A DNA stretch of 57,715 nucleotides, taken from NCBI RefSeq assembly GCF_937863485.1, contig NZ_CALMFY010000191.1:1-57715 (forward strand), written 5' to 3'. The notes under the pieces were generated by a model. That model was not told the DNA's origin, searched no databases, and saw only the letters and a program-made list of their open reading frames with translations. Shown one piece after another: positions 16,629-27,401 of the stretch. Position 1 is the stretch's first letter. Each line of letters opens with the position of its first letter. The position numbers and the translations under genes were made by a program. The DNA comes from an uncultured Nostoc sp. (lineage in GTDB: Bacteria; Cyanobacteriota; Cyanobacteriia; Cyanobacteriales; Nostocaceae).

Positions 16629-16631
16629 TAT

Positions 16632-16706
16632 GCCGCTGTTACGGAACGTGGCATAAGTGCTGGAATCAGAGTCCATATTTTGCAGGTTCAAATCTTGTCA
16701 GGGGTA
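16632..16706 (+). tRNA. degenerate tRNA-Leu(CAG), variable arm lost
   Basis: Acceptor GCCGCTG/CAGGGGT with one mismatch, TGGA/TCCA stem with loop ATCAGAG. The D-arm resembles Leu tRNAs, but the variable region is only about eight bases (TATTTT type). Confidence 0.6.
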
Positions 16707-16710
16707 CTAA

Positions 16711-16785
<75 letters not shown>

Positions 16786-16794
16786 CCAAAATAT

Positions 16795-16867
16795 CTGGGT
16801 GTAGCGCAGTTGGAAGCGCGGGAGTTTCGGGAACTTGAGGTCGCAGGTTTAATCCCTGCCACTCAGA
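16795..16867 (+). tRNA. tRNA-Pro(CGG)
   Basis: Acceptor CTGGGTG/CACTCAG, anticodon stem GAGT/ACTT with loop TTCGGGA. The T-loop TTTAATC lacks the usual C56. Confidence 0.75.
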
Positions 16868-16871
16868 CTTT

Positions 16872-16944
16872 GCCCTTGTAGCCCAACGGAAGAGGCGCTT
16901 CGCTTAGAACGAAGAGGTTGCTGGTTCAAATCCAGTCAGGGGTA
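16872..16944 (+). tRNA. tRNA with Leu anticodon TAG, short variable loop
   Basis: Acceptor GCCCTTG/CAGGGGT, anticodon stem CTTCG/CGAAG with loop CTTAGAA, T-loop TTCAAAT. The variable region is five bases; no class II arm. Confidence 0.82.
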
Positions 16945-16954
16945 TTGGTGATTT

Positions 16955-17028
16955 TGCGGGGATGAAGCAAGAGTGGCTTGGAGGTCTCATAAGTCTCACA
17001 TCAGCAGGTGCAATTCCTGCCCCCGTCA
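16955..17028 (+). tRNA. second tRNA with CAT anticodon
   Basis: GCGGGG/CCCCGT acceptor core with irregular end pair, anticodon stem GAGGT/GTCTC with loop CTCATAA. T-loop TGCAATT like the first CAT tRNA. CCA is encoded. Met or Ile2 identity is not decided. Confidence 0.65.
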
Positions 17029-17039
17029 CCAAAATTAGT

Positions 17040-17112
17040 GCTGGTGTAGCTCAATTGGCAGAGCAACTGACTTGTAATCAGTAGGTTGCAGGTTCAATTC
17101 CTGTTACCAGCT
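17040..17112 (+). tRNA. tRNA-Thr(TGT)
   Basis: Acceptor GCTGGTG/TACCAGC, anticodon stem CTGA/TCAG with loop CTTGTAA, T-loop TTCAATT. Confidence 0.92.
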
Positions 17113-17120
17113 TGACTAAT

Positions 17121-17252
17121 GCGGGTGTGATGTAACGGCAGCATGAGACGCTTCCAACGTCTTCGTGCGAGTACCCTTCCCTTCTCTACGAGAGGCTGCG
17201 CCAACGCGACGCTCCGCGAACGGGAAGCAAGCTACAAATCTCGCCGTCCGCT
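17121..17252 (+). tRNA. tRNA-Gly(TCC), T-loop interrupted by 61 bases
   Basis: Acceptor GCGGGTG/CGTCCGC, anticodon stem AGACG/CGTCT with loop CTTCCAA. T-stem GCGAG/CTCGC is split by an insertion bounded by TAC at 17172 and 17233. Confidence 0.75.
17172..17235 (+). repeat. small dispersed repeat inside tRNA-Gly(TCC) T-loop
   Basis: TAC, a GC-rich composite with CTACGAGAGGCTGCGCC and GCTCCGCGAACGGGAAGC, then TAC. It ends with the shared GGGAAGCAAGC core. Confidence 0.85.
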
Positions 17253-17261
17253 CTAAAACTT

Positions 17262-17376
17262 GCGGGTGTGATGTAGTCGGTAGTATCTGAGTACGCCATA
17301 CTCAGTGCGTGGGTACTCTTCGAGAACGCTGCGCGTAGCTTGCTTCCCCGTAGGGGTACAAGTCCCTCCACTCGCT
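17262..17376 (+). tRNA. tRNA-Gly(GCC), T-loop interrupted by 43 bases
   Basis: Acceptor GCGGGTG/CACTCGC, anticodon stem TGAGT/ACTCA with GCC (position 33 is C, not T). T-stem GTGGG/CCCTC is split by an insertion bounded by TAC at 17314 and 17357. Confidence 0.7.
17314..17359 (-). repeat. small dispersed repeat inside tRNA-Gly(GCC) T-loop, reversed
   Basis: Reads on the minus strand as GTACCCCTACGGGGAAGCAA followed by GCTAC and CTCGAAGAGTA, the same core as the other insertions but in the opposite orientation. Confidence 0.85.
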
Positions 17377-17381
17377 TGCGT

Positions 17382-17453
17382 AGTCCTGTAGCTCAACGGT
17401 AGAGCAGTTGCCCTACAAGCAAAGGGTTGCAGGTTCGATTCCTGCCAGAATTA
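17382..17453 (+). tRNA. tRNA-Val(TAC)
   Basis: Acceptor AGTCCTG/CAGAATT with one mismatch, TTGC/GCAA stem with loop CCTACAA, T-loop TTCGATT. CCA is encoded. Confidence 0.8.
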
Positions 17454-17462
17454 CCAAATATT

Positions 17463-17536
17463 GGGAGTGTAGCTCAATGGAATAGAGCTTCGAGCTTCTA
17501 CCTCGAAAGTTGTGGGTTCAAGTCCTACCACTCCCG
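17463..17536 (+). tRNA. tRNA-Arg(TCT)
   Basis: Acceptor GGGAGTG/CACTCCC, anticodon stem TCGAG/CTCGA with loop CTTCTAC, T-loop TTCAAGT. Confidence 0.88.
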
Positions 17537-17621
17537 CTTAAACAAGTCAAATGTCAAATGTCAAAAGAAAGAATTTAATTATTTCTCTTTCTTTTTACTT
17601 TGCTCTTTTTATTTGTTTGAT

Positions 17622-17695
17622 GGGGTCATAGCTCAAATGGCTAGAGCGCCTGCCTTGCAAGCAGGAGGTTATGGGTTCAATTCCCATTGATTCCA
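17622..17695 (+). tRNA. tRNA-Ala(TGC)
   Basis: Acceptor GGGGTCA/TGATTCC, anticodon stem CCTGC/GCAGG with loop CTTGCAA. The canonical G3:U70 Ala determinant should be checked; position 3 is G and position 70 is T. Confidence 0.9.
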
Positions 17696-17700
17696 CTGAT

Positions 17701-17775
17701 GGTGTCTGAAGCCAAAGTGGTCGAGGCGCTGGTTTGTGGAACCAGTCATAGCGGGTTCAAGTCCGGTCAGACACC
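17701..17775 (+). tRNA. tRNA-His(GTG)
   Basis: Includes the extra G-1 opposite C73. Acceptor GTGTCTG/CAGACAC, anticodon stem CTGGT/ACCAG with loop TTGTGGA. Confidence 0.92.
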
Positions 17776-17793
17776 CCTCAATGGAAGATGCTG

Positions 17794-17824
17794 CTCTAGG
17801 CGAAGCCTTCTCGAAGAGTATGGA
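17794..17824 (+). repeat. repeat fragment inside tRNA-Ser D-loop
   Basis: CTCTAGGCGAAGCCTTCTCG and AAGAG, a self-complementary Nostoc-type fragment, expands a D-loop of normally about 8-11 bases. Confidence 0.65.
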
Positions 17825-17867
17825 CAGCAACTGGTCTTGAAAACCAGGGTATGGGCAACTGTAGGGG

Positions 17868-17889
17868 TACCCTACGGGAAGCAAGCTAC
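17868..17889 (+). repeat. small dispersed repeat inside tRNA-Ser(TGA) T-loop
   Basis: TACCCTACGGGAAGCAAGC then TAC, identical in length to the tRNA-Asp insertion and differing by one base. Confidence 0.85.
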
Positions 17890-17911
17890 GATTCCTCCAT
17901 CTTCCTCTTTT

Positions 17912-17983
17912 CCACCTGAAGCCGAAAAGCGAGGCACTGTGCTGATAACACAGAGAGAGGAGGGGCAGTACCTCCCAGGTGGA
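17912..17983 (+). tRNA. tRNA-Ile(GAT) with unusual T-loop
   Basis: Acceptor CCACCTG/CAGGTGG, anticodon stem CTGTG/CACAG with loop CTGATAA and T-stem GGAGG/CCTCC are all perfect, but the T-loop reads GGCAGTA instead of TTCRANY. It is easily missed by searches keyed on the T-loop. Confidence 0.65.
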
Positions 17984-18061
17984 TTTATATCTAGCATTGG
18001 TGTTACAAGGCTTGTGATGTAATACGATCGCACCGGCTCAAATATTTATTTAAATTAACCA

Positions 18062-18132
18062 GGGTGGTTGGCATAACGGCTGTGCAGCGGGCTTTTAACC
18101 CGCAGAAATAGGTTCGACCCCTATACCACCCA
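18062..18132 (+). tRNA. tRNA-Lys(TTT)
   Basis: Acceptor GGGTGGT/ACCACCC, anticodon stem GCGGG/CCCGC with loop CTTTTAA, T-loop TTCGACC. Last unit of the array. Confidence 0.9.
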
Positions 18133-19221
18133 TTATGAATAGGAACTAGCGATCGCTAGTTGAGCATGTTGCAATAGTATATCTTTATCCAGAGCATGTA
18201 CGGGATATTGCGGTGTTACTGCCAGTAGTTTATCGATTCTTTCTCTGGCTGCCTCCACTACTGATTCATCTAAGCTGCCCTTAGTGAGGGAATCGACGAA
18301 ATCTTCAGCAATCTGATAAGTTCTTTCAATAGATGATGAATTAATATTACGCGAGACAATAAATAGGTCGCAGCCTGCATGAAATGATCGCGCCACAGTA
18401 CCAGCTTTAGTAAACATATCTGAGATAGCTTTCATATCCAAGTCGTCAGATACAACCACTCCCTTAAAGCCAAGTTGCTCTCTAAGTATGGTTTTGAGGA
18501 TAGCCTTAGAAAGGGTTGCTGGTACATCAGCATCTATCCTGGGAAATAAGATATGGACAGTCATCATCAAAGGAATCTGTAATTCGATCAGGGCTTTGAA
18601 GGGTATAAGTTCTCGAAGTCGCAGGTCTTTTAGAGTCAGATTAAGTATTGGTAGCTCGATATGAGAGTCCTTGCTGGTATCTCCATGTCCAGGGAAGTGC
18701 TTGGCGCATCCCAAAATTCCTGACTCTTGAAGTCCAAGGTAGTAGTCACAAGCACCTTGAGTAGCAGTTTCGGGATTGCTACCAAAGGCGCGAGATCCAA
18801 TCACAGGGTTATTCGGATGCGAAAAAATATCTGCTACAGGTGCCCACGATAAATTTATTCCCAGTGATTTGAGTTCTAGTGCTGTGGCTTTTGCTACCTC
18901 ACGGGCGTGCGATCGCAGCAACAAGGCATGAGGAAAGCGGGTAATCGGCAGTGGTGTACGAATTACACGACCTCCTTCATGATCTAAAGTCACAAACATG
19001 GAATCACGTTCAGTATATTCTCGTATCTGGCTGTTCAAATCCTTGAAGCTCTCCAGCCAAACCTCATAAGGGGTGCCATCCAGAAAGTTTTTAGCAAAAA
19101 AGATCACCCCAATCGGTCTCAATTCATTGAGTGCACGTTTATCATCATCACTTAATATAGTGCTGGAAATACCTAGAATCAGGTGATGTCCAAAGCGCCT
19201 TAGCTCTTGTGATACTGGCAT
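18133..19221 (-). CDS. nagZ: glycoside hydrolase family 3 beta-N-acetylhexosaminidase
   Basis: 362 residues, a single GH3 TIM-barrel domain. The family signature KHFPGHGDTSKDSH (residues about 168-181) carries the NagZ-type loop with catalytic His, and the nucleophile Asp lies in VVSDDLDMKAI. NagZ removes GlcNAc from anhydro-muropeptides during peptidoglycan recycling. There is no signal peptide, consistent with cytosolic action. The stop codon lies close to the 3' end of the tRNA array, so the two are convergent. ATG 19221 is the only good start. Confidence 0.85.
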   Translation of the reverse strand: MPVSQELRRFGHHLILGISSTILSDDDKRALNELRPIGVIFFAKNFLDGTPYEVWLESFKDLNSQIREYTERDSMFVTLDHEGGRVIRTPLPITRFPHALLLRSHAREVAKATALELKSLGINLSWAPVADIFSHPNNPVIGSRAFGSNPETATQGACDYYLGLQESGILGCAKHFPGHGDTSKDSHIELPILNLTLKDLRLRELIPFKALIELQIPLMMTVHILFPRIDADVPATLSKAILKTILREQLGFKGVVVSDDLDMKAISDMFTKAGTVARSFHAGCDLFIVSRNINSSSIERTYQIAEDFVDSLTKGSLDESVVEAARERIDKLLAVTPQYPVHALDKDILLQHAQLAIASSYS

Positions 19222-19620
19222 AATCCTTTACCTATAGTTGTGTAGCAAACAACTTGGGATGTTTAACCTAGAAAACATAAACCCTGATTCTACACCCTTA
19301 TGGAGAGTGGGACTTTTAAGAGGCAGGGGGCAGAGGTACTAAAGGGGAAGAATTTTCTGTTTGTCCCCTGCTTCTTGAACAATGCCCTATGCTCAATACC
19401 CTTCAACCTCTGACTAACTCTTTAAAAAATACTAACTTTGTAAAAAGAAACAGTAAATATACTATCAGCAAGTATTATTCTTGATTTTTAACAATTAAAA
19501 TATATATTACATGGTGTTACCTACGCAAGCATAAATTAGTTTTTCTGCAAAAGCATTTTTGTGATCCTCCTTTAGAGTCACTCCGTGAGCGCATCCTACC
19601 ATCTAAATCTCAGGAGACTT
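19222..19620. other. intergenic region, no gene seen
   Basis: AT-rich gap between the divergent nagZ and oxygenase genes. A short GGCAGGGGGCAGAGG tract near 19322 is of the repeat type seen elsewhere. No clear hairpin or promoter. Confidence 0.5.
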
Positions 19621-20577
19621 ATGTCTATAAGTTTATTCAATAACAATCTAAATAGAATTTATTCCAAATTTTATGATATTTGTTATGAAAATTACAAAGG
19701 ATTGACTAAAAATCCTAGATGGCTTTTAATGCGTAAAATTGCTCGATTTAAAACTGGGCGAGCCATGATGATATTTTTTTTAAAACGTTCAGTTAAATTA
19801 TATTCATCCATTCTCAATGAGAGCAATTGTTATTTTCCAAATGTGAATGTAGATGACGTTGTTAACACCCTGAAAACTGAAGGGTTATATTTAGGAATTA
19901 ATTTACCCCAAGATATTGTTAAAGAAATAGTCGAATTTGCTCATTCAACAGTTTGTTATGGCAATAGAAAAACAAACATGGGTTTTTTTTATGATCAAAA
20001 GGAACAAGCAGAAACTAAGTCAGGAAAACATTTTATCATCGGTAGTTATTTTAATACGTCTTTACTCTGCCCTGCTATAAAAAAACTTCAAAATGATCCA
20101 AAGTTATTGGCAATAGCTACTAAATATTTAGATGCTCAAGCAGTACATCAAGGGAATCTGATGTGGTGGAGTTTTTCAGGTGAAATAACATATCGTCAAA
20201 AAAGTCAAGCTGCTCAATTATTTCACTACGATATAGACGATTATCGTTTTCTGAAGTTTTTCTTTTATTTGACTGATGTAGATGATCAAAGCGGTCCTCA
20301 TGTCTGTGTTCGTGGTAGTCACAATAAGAAGAAGCCATCACATCTTTGGCTACGTAAACGAGAGACAGATCAAGATATCACCGATTATTATGGTTCTAAA
20401 TCTTTAGTAAAGATTTGTGGCAAAGCTGGTTTTGGATTTGCAGAAGATCCGCTTTGTTTTCATAAAGGAATTACTCCTACTCATAAAGACCGTTTAATAT
20501 TACAAATAGAATTTGCCCGAACTGACTATGGGATGCAGCACGACTTCCGAGCAGCTTCTCTACTGAAATGTATTTAG
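19621..20577 (+). CDS. phytanoyl-CoA dioxygenase-like (2OG-Fe(II)) protein
   Basis: 318 residues from ATG 19621, which has CAGGAG 5 bases upstream; a GTG at 19585 would add twelve residues without a ribosome site. The double-stranded beta-helix core shows the iron facial triad HYD (in FHYDIDDYRF), GPHVCVRGSHN, and a distal His in CFHKGI followed by a candidate 2-oxoglutarate-binding Arg in KDRLILQ. The product is likely a non-heme iron hydroxylase; the substrate is unknown. The gene is AT-rich compared with its neighbours and stands alone, so acquisition by transfer is possible. Confidence 0.7.
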   Translation: MSISLFNNNLNRIYSKFYDICYENYKGLTKNPRWLLMRKIARFKTGRAMMIFFLKRSVKLYSSILNESNCYFPNVNVDDVVNTLKTEGLYLGINLPQDIVKEIVEFAHSTVCYGNRKTNMGFFYDQKEQAETKSGKHFIIGSYFNTSLLCPAIKKLQNDPKLLAIATKYLDAQAVHQGNLMWWSFSGEITYRQKSQAAQLFHYDIDDYRFLKFFFYLTDVDDQSGPHVCVRGSHNKKKPSHLWLRKRETDQDITDYYGSKSLVKICGKAGFGFAEDPLCFHKGITPTHKDRLILQIEFARTDYGMQHDFRAASLLKCI

Positions 20578-21056
20578 TGATTTATGTAGTATAAGTTTTT
20601 ACGATTATAACTTCATTATCTAAGTTAAAATACTTAAACTAAAACATATTAAATCTTTATATTTACATTTATTAAGTGTTTGCCGATTGAAAGTAAACTG
20701 GATATCAACTAGCAGGCTTTACCAATGCCTTAAATATTTCCTTAGAGCAAATACACGGATTACCAAAGAAATCAACTACTTTAAGACAAGAGTTTATAAC
20801 AACCTAATTCTCAGTCAAAGGAATGACTTTTGTTTGTTGAGATTTGGTAATGTAAATCTAGATGAAATGCACGCCGCAAACCCATTGCTGACAATGATAT
20901 TGGCAATTTATTCTGGTAGGTGTATGTCAGGTAAAATTCGCTTTTACAGAAGTTTTTTTGGGAAGCGATCGCACAAGAACTGCCAAATGTAACGGATTGC
21001 AACGTATAATGAGAACGATAAAACCATTAAGAAATATTTAAGGGCATTAAGGTTAA
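20578..21056. other. intergenic region before crtP
   Basis: About 480 bases. A 101-codon frame at 20687-20992 has no ribosome site or family resemblance and was not called. No convincing crtP promoter was identified. Confidence 0.45.
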
Positions 21057-23412
<2,356 letters not shown>

Positions 23413-23495
23413 GCAATTAGTCATTTGTTGTTACTAATGACAAATGACTATTGACTCTTCCCAACAAGTCTGCTAACATTGATGTTCGTAAGTCA

Positions 23496-23587
23496 GGAGA
23501 GGTGGCTGAGTGGTCGAAAGCGGCAGATTGCTAATCTGTTGTACGGCAGGCAACTCCGTACCGAGGGTTCGAATCCCTCCCTCTCCG
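23496..23587 (+). tRNA. tRNA-Ser(GCT)
   Basis: Acceptor GGAGAGG/CCTCTCC, CAGA/TCTG stem with loop TTGCTAA, long variable arm GTACGGCAGGCAACTCCGTAC, T-loop TTCGAAT. All stems are perfect, unlike many array tRNAs, so this is the likely housekeeping copy. Confidence 0.97.
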
Positions 23588-23779
23588 TTTTCCAGCCTTT
23601 GATATACGCAGTATATTCTGTGTACAAAAGTAAATATTAATGTAGGGGTAAATACTTCTACTTCCAAAGATGGATGATATGATTTATCCTTTGGAGTCTT
23701 GATAAGATCCAGCTAAGTTACAAATCTAGTTTGAATCTTACTTTTAGGCTTCTAAATATCTGAGGAGTAAAAGTGATTT

Positions 23780-25102
23780 ATGAAAAAAATTAGCGCCGCC
23801 TTAACCTTCAGTATAGCTACCCTAGCAATTGGGTTCCTAGTTGGGGCTTGTGGTGATACTAGTACCCCCAATGGCACAGCGAACAATGGAAGTACCGCTA
23901 CCCCAGCGGCAGATTCAACTACTACAAGCAGTGCTAAAGGGTTAAAAATTGGTTCCCTGCTACCGACAACAGGCGACTTGGCTTCTGTCGGACAACAGAT
24001 GCTAGGTTCTGTCCCTTTACTTGTCGATACAGTCAACGCTTGCGGTGGTGTCAATGGCGAACCAGTGACCTTGGTGCAAGTAGACGACCAAACCGACCCC
24101 AAAGCTGGTGCTGCGGGTATGACCAAATTAGCAACTTTAGATAAAGTAGCAGGTGTAGTTGGTTCCTTTGCCAGTAGTGTTTCTAGTGCAGCAGTCTCCA
24201 TTGCCACGCCGAATAAAGTCATGCTGGTTTCCCCTGGTAGTACCAGTCCCGTCTTTACTGAAAAGGCCCAAAAGGGTGACTTTAAAGGCTTTTGGGCGCG
24301 TACTGCTCCCCCGGATACTTACCAAGCACTAGCATTAGCCCAACTTGCCAATCAAAAAGGTTTCAAGCGAATTTCTACAGTCGTGATTAATAACGACTAT
24401 GGCGTTGGCTTTGAAAAGGCATTTGTGCAAACTTTTGAAAAATTGGGTGGAACCATCGTTAATAAAGATAAGCCTGTTCGCTACGACCCAAAAGCGCAGA
24501 CTTTTGATACAGAAGCAGCTGCTGCATTTGCTGGTAAGCCAGATGCAGTGCTGGCCGTATTATACGCTGAAACTGGCAGTCTGTTCTTGAAGGCCGCCTA
24601 TCAGCAAGGCGTGGCTAAGGGAGTACAGATTCTGCTTACAGATGGTGTGAAATCACCGACTTTCCCAGAACAAGTTGGCAAAGACAGTGACGGTAAGTAT
24701 ATCTTGACCGGAGCGATCGGTACAGTACCTGGTTCTGATGGTAAAGCACTCTTAGCTTTCAACAAGCTGTGGAAGGATAAAAAAGGTAGTGCACCAGGGG
24801 AATACGCTCCTCAAACTTGGGATGCAACTGCCTTATTGACGTTGGCAGCGCAAGCTGCTAAAGAAAATACAGGTGTTGGTATAGCCAACAAAATTCGTGA
24901 AGTCGCTGATGGACCTGGTACAGAAGTTACTGATGTCTGCGAGGGACTAAAGTTACTTAAAGATGGTAAGAAGATTAACTATCAAGGAGCCAGTGGCAAC
25001 GTAGATGTTGATGCTAACGGCGATGTCGTTGGTGTATACGATGTTTGGACAGTAGGAGACGATGGCAAAATCAAAGTAATTGGCAAAGTTACCCCCAAGT
25101 AG
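23780..25102 (+). CDS. ABC transporter substrate-binding lipoprotein, amino-acid type
   Basis: 440 residues. A signal peptide ends in a lipobox (LVGAC), giving a lipid-anchored periplasmic protein, followed by a Thr/Ser/Ala-rich linker to about residue 52. The rest is a type I periplasmic binding fold of the branched-chain/neutral amino-acid family: LKIGSLLPTTGDLASVGQ, VVGSFASSVSSAAVSIA, LVSPGSTSP, NDYGVGFEKAF. It resembles NatB-type receptors of cyanobacterial neutral amino-acid permeases, but permease and ATPase genes are not adjacent, so the ligand is unproven. Confidence 0.85.
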   Translation: MKKISAALTFSIATLAIGFLVGACGDTSTPNGTANNGSTATPAADSTTTSSAKGLKIGSLLPTTGDLASVGQQMLGSVPLLVDTVNACGGVNGEPVTLVQVDDQTDPKAGAAGMTKLATLDKVAGVVGSFASSVSSAAVSIATPNKVMLVSPGSTSPVFTEKAQKGDFKGFWARTAPPDTYQALALAQLANQKGFKRISTVVINNDYGVGFEKAFVQTFEKLGGTIVNKDKPVRYDPKAQTFDTEAAAAFAGKPDAVLAVLYAETGSLFLKAAYQQGVAKGVQILLTDGVKSPTFPEQVGKDSDGKYILTGAIGTVPGSDGKALLAFNKLWKDKKGSAPGEYAPQTWDATALLTLAAQAAKENTGVGIANKIREVADGPGTEVTDVCEGLKLLKDGKKINYQGASGNVDVDANGDVVGVYDVWTVGDDGKIKVIGKVTPK

Positions 25103-25527
25103 AAAGTTAGCAGTTATGAGTTATGAGTTATGAGTGAAACATTACTAACTCTTAACTTCTAACTCATAACTCCTAACTCTTTGAGGATGTTTTAAAAGTC
25201 TTATTGCTAACACTAAAATCTCGAAAACCTAACTCCCAGCCCCGATTCTCTACAAGTGAATCGGCGTTTCAAAGCCTCTCGACCTTTCGGGAGAGAGGAA
25301 TGAAAGCAAAGTTTATAGTATACTTTACGACTTTCCAAACATCCTCTTAACTCGACTTTATCCAAAATTAAGAACTCGCTTTTCTTTATCCGGCAAAAAC
25401 CCTGGTTTTTCGGCAAATACTTTTTTCATGTCACAGATTATCGATGAAGTTAAAAAAGTAAAACTACCGGACCACAAAGGTTTCAGCGATAGCAATCACG
25501 TTGCGAAAAAAATGGATAAAGTCGAGC
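25103..25527. other. intergenic region with short repeats
   Basis: Starts with tandem GTTATGA heptamers facing AACTCATAACTCCTAACTC repeats (25108-25185), an inverted repeat block. After this, fragments of Nostoc-type repeat (CCTTTCGGGAGAGAGG) and no credible gene. A 67-codon minus-strand frame here was rejected. Confidence 0.55.
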
Positions 25528-26376
25528 TTAAAAGCCAGTGAAGTTGTAACCAACTCCTAACAACAAGCCCACATCAGTTTTATCGAAAAATCCGGCATTC
25601 ACAGCGGCCGTTGCCGTGAATTGAGGAGTTAGAGGCACATCAATCCCACCAGTTACTAAAAAGGCAAATTGCGAATCATCACCGGTTTTATAAGCTCCAC
25701 CCACTCCGACGTAAGGTGCAATAGCTAACGGTTCGCTAAAAGCATCTGCTGATTTGAAGGTAAAATCGTAAGTGATTGGAAGTAGAATTGTGGTGTTGTC
25801 CCCAAATACGGCTGAGGGTCGCACCGATATAGAATTTGTCAGTCCGATTTTGCTGACTACCGCGAAGTTACCGTCGCCCAAAGACGAGTCAGCATCACCA
25901 CTCAAACCAATGTTAGCAGCAACGCCAATATAGCTGCTGCCACCACCACGGGTAGTTCTACCTAAATCAATATCCGATTGCGCCACTTTGGGAGCAGATG
26001 GTTGAGCAGTAGTTTGAGAAGTTGGTTGTACAAACTCAGAAGTGAGCGTCGCAGATGAGGTTGCCACTGTGCCTGGAATGGGTGTAGGCGTTACACTGGC
26101 ATTTTCCTGTATTGCAACGTTGGGGGGCTGCTGTACCTTAGCTAAATTTGTGACTGTAAATGTTTCAGTTGTTTCTGTAGAGAGATTTTGGCTTGCAGTG
26201 TCTAGTTCTGTACTAAAGTCGTTGGGAGACGCCACGGTTGCGGAAGGGTCGGTTAATGGCTGACTGCTCACCTTATCAACTGTCTGGGCAATTGCAGATA
26301 AGCCGCTACTCAGGACTGTAAGAGCAGCTATACTTGGCAACCAAAAAACACCTTTACGAAGAAAAATAGTATTCAC
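25528..26376 (-). CDS. outer-membrane beta-barrel protein
   Basis: About 282 residues. A signal peptide ends near AIAQ-TVD. Residues about 25-140 form a Thr/Pro/Ser-rich, probably disordered linker. The C-terminal half alternates hydrophobic and polar residues as in a small 8-stranded barrel and ends in Phe (GVGYNFTGF), the usual barrel-assembly signal. GTG at 26376 is preferred over the GTG at 26382 because AGGAG is then five bases upstream; the 26382 codon overlaps that site. Function unknown; porin-like or adhesin-like. Confidence 0.75.
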   Translation of the reverse strand: MNTIFLRKGVFWLPSIAALTVLSSGLSAIAQTVDKVSSQPLTDPSATVASPNDFSTELDTASQNLSTETTETFTVTNLAKVQQPPNVAIQENASVTPTPIPGTVATSSATLTSEFVQPTSQTTAQPSAPKVAQSDIDLGRTTRGGGSSYIGVAANIGLSGDADSSLGDGNFAVVSKIGLTNSISVRPSAVFGDNTTILLPITYDFTFKSADAFSEPLAIAPYVGVGGAYKTGDDSQFAFLVTGGIDVPLTPQFTATAAVNAGFFDKTDVGLLLGVGYNFTGF

Positions 26377-26719
26377 ATTCACTCCTAAAACAATATTGCC
26401 ACGAAAAATAAAGGGTTTTGTTGATTGAAGTCAACAAATTCGGGCAATACTCAAAATTTAACATCAAAAAATCGGTTTTTACATCTTGACTTTGCTGGAT
26501 TTATCTAGTTAATATTTCCCAGCAAAAAATTAAATACTATATCCTAAATATCCGGAATTTGACAAATGACAAAAATTATCTTGGCTTTAAGCAAACAGTC
26601 TATTTGTTGAGGAGGTGATCAGGATTGCAAAAACTTTTACCAAAAAACTTAGTCTATATCAACACTGAGCTTTCTTAATCCAGTTTTGCGTAAAAGCGTA
26701 GCCTTTTTAATGCAAGGGA

Positions 26720-27010
26720 ACATATTAACATTAACATTGCATCGGGATGCATTAACATTGCAAGGGGACACATTCACAATGTGGCCAACACATTAACATT
26801 GCATTGGGATGCATTGGCATTGCAGGAGGACACATTCACAATGTGGCCGATGCATTAACATTGCATTGGGATGCATTGGCATTGCAGGGAGACGCATTCA
26901 CAATGCGACCGACGCATTAACATTGTATCGGGATGCATTGGCTTGCAGGGAGACGCATTCACAATGCGGCCGATGCATTAACATTGTATCGGGATACATT
27001 GGCATTGCAA
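26720..27010. repeat. 62-base tandem repeat with internal hairpins
   Basis: About 4.5 copies with phase points TTAACATT at 26731, 26793, 26855, 26917 and 26978 (period 62, last step 61). Each copy holds two small palindromes: CACATTCACAATGTG or CGCATTCACAATGCG, and GCATCGGGATGC or GTATCGGGATAC. It lies in a 1-kb gap (26377-27401) between the barrel gene and a small membrane gene. The rest of that gap shows no gene. Confidence 0.9.
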
Positions 27011-27401
27011 CATATTGCTAAATTTAGTTCGCTATAGAATTAATGAAATGCTGTACTTAGTCTTTGTACCAACTGTTCAGGACATTGGCTTGAATCTAGG
27101 CTGGTGCGTTAGCCTACGGCATAACACACTCTTGCATTACTATGCTTTTAGGACTTGTGTGTACACCATAGTACAAGGGAAGGGGGAGAATTCCAAGCTG
27201 CGATGACTACAGGAGAAGGGTTTTCCATAAAGTATGGTTGGTCTATTTACGCCATGCTGTACTAGGAATTGTGTTTTGTAACAACAGAAAAAGTTGATTG
27301 TGAAGTGATATTACGAAGCTTGCAAAAATATTTAGAAATTGTCTAGAAGGTAAACATGGTTCTAACGTAGAACCTATTAGGAGAGACTTGAGGCAAATGT
27401 G

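Larger units (their letters stand above)
17783..17906 (+). tRNA. tRNA-Ser(TGA), D-loop and T-loop both interrupted
   Basis: Acceptor GGAAGAT/ATCTTCC is perfect, anticodon stem CTGGT/ACCAG with loop CTTGAAA. D-stem GCTG/CAGC encloses a 31-base loop, and the T-loop holds a 19-base insertion bounded by TAC at 17868 and 17887. Confidence 0.7.

Noticed and set aside
18000..18050. Possible further tRNA fragment between Ile and Lys
   Set aside because: A weak resemblance (TGGTGTTAC... GGCTCAAAT) but no acceptor or anticodon stem can be closed.
20687..20992. 101-codon frame upstream of crtP
   Set aside because: No ribosome site, low-complexity composition and no recognisable domain; could be decayed sequence but not supportable.
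26720..27010. CRISPR array
   Set aside because: Units are contiguous with no unique spacers, so it is a tandem repeat. No CRISPR array or cas gene was seen anywhere in the window.
26809..27021. 70-codon frame in the 62-base tandem repeat
   Set aside because: Translation of the repeat itself; the unit length is not a multiple of three, so no repeating protein is encoded.
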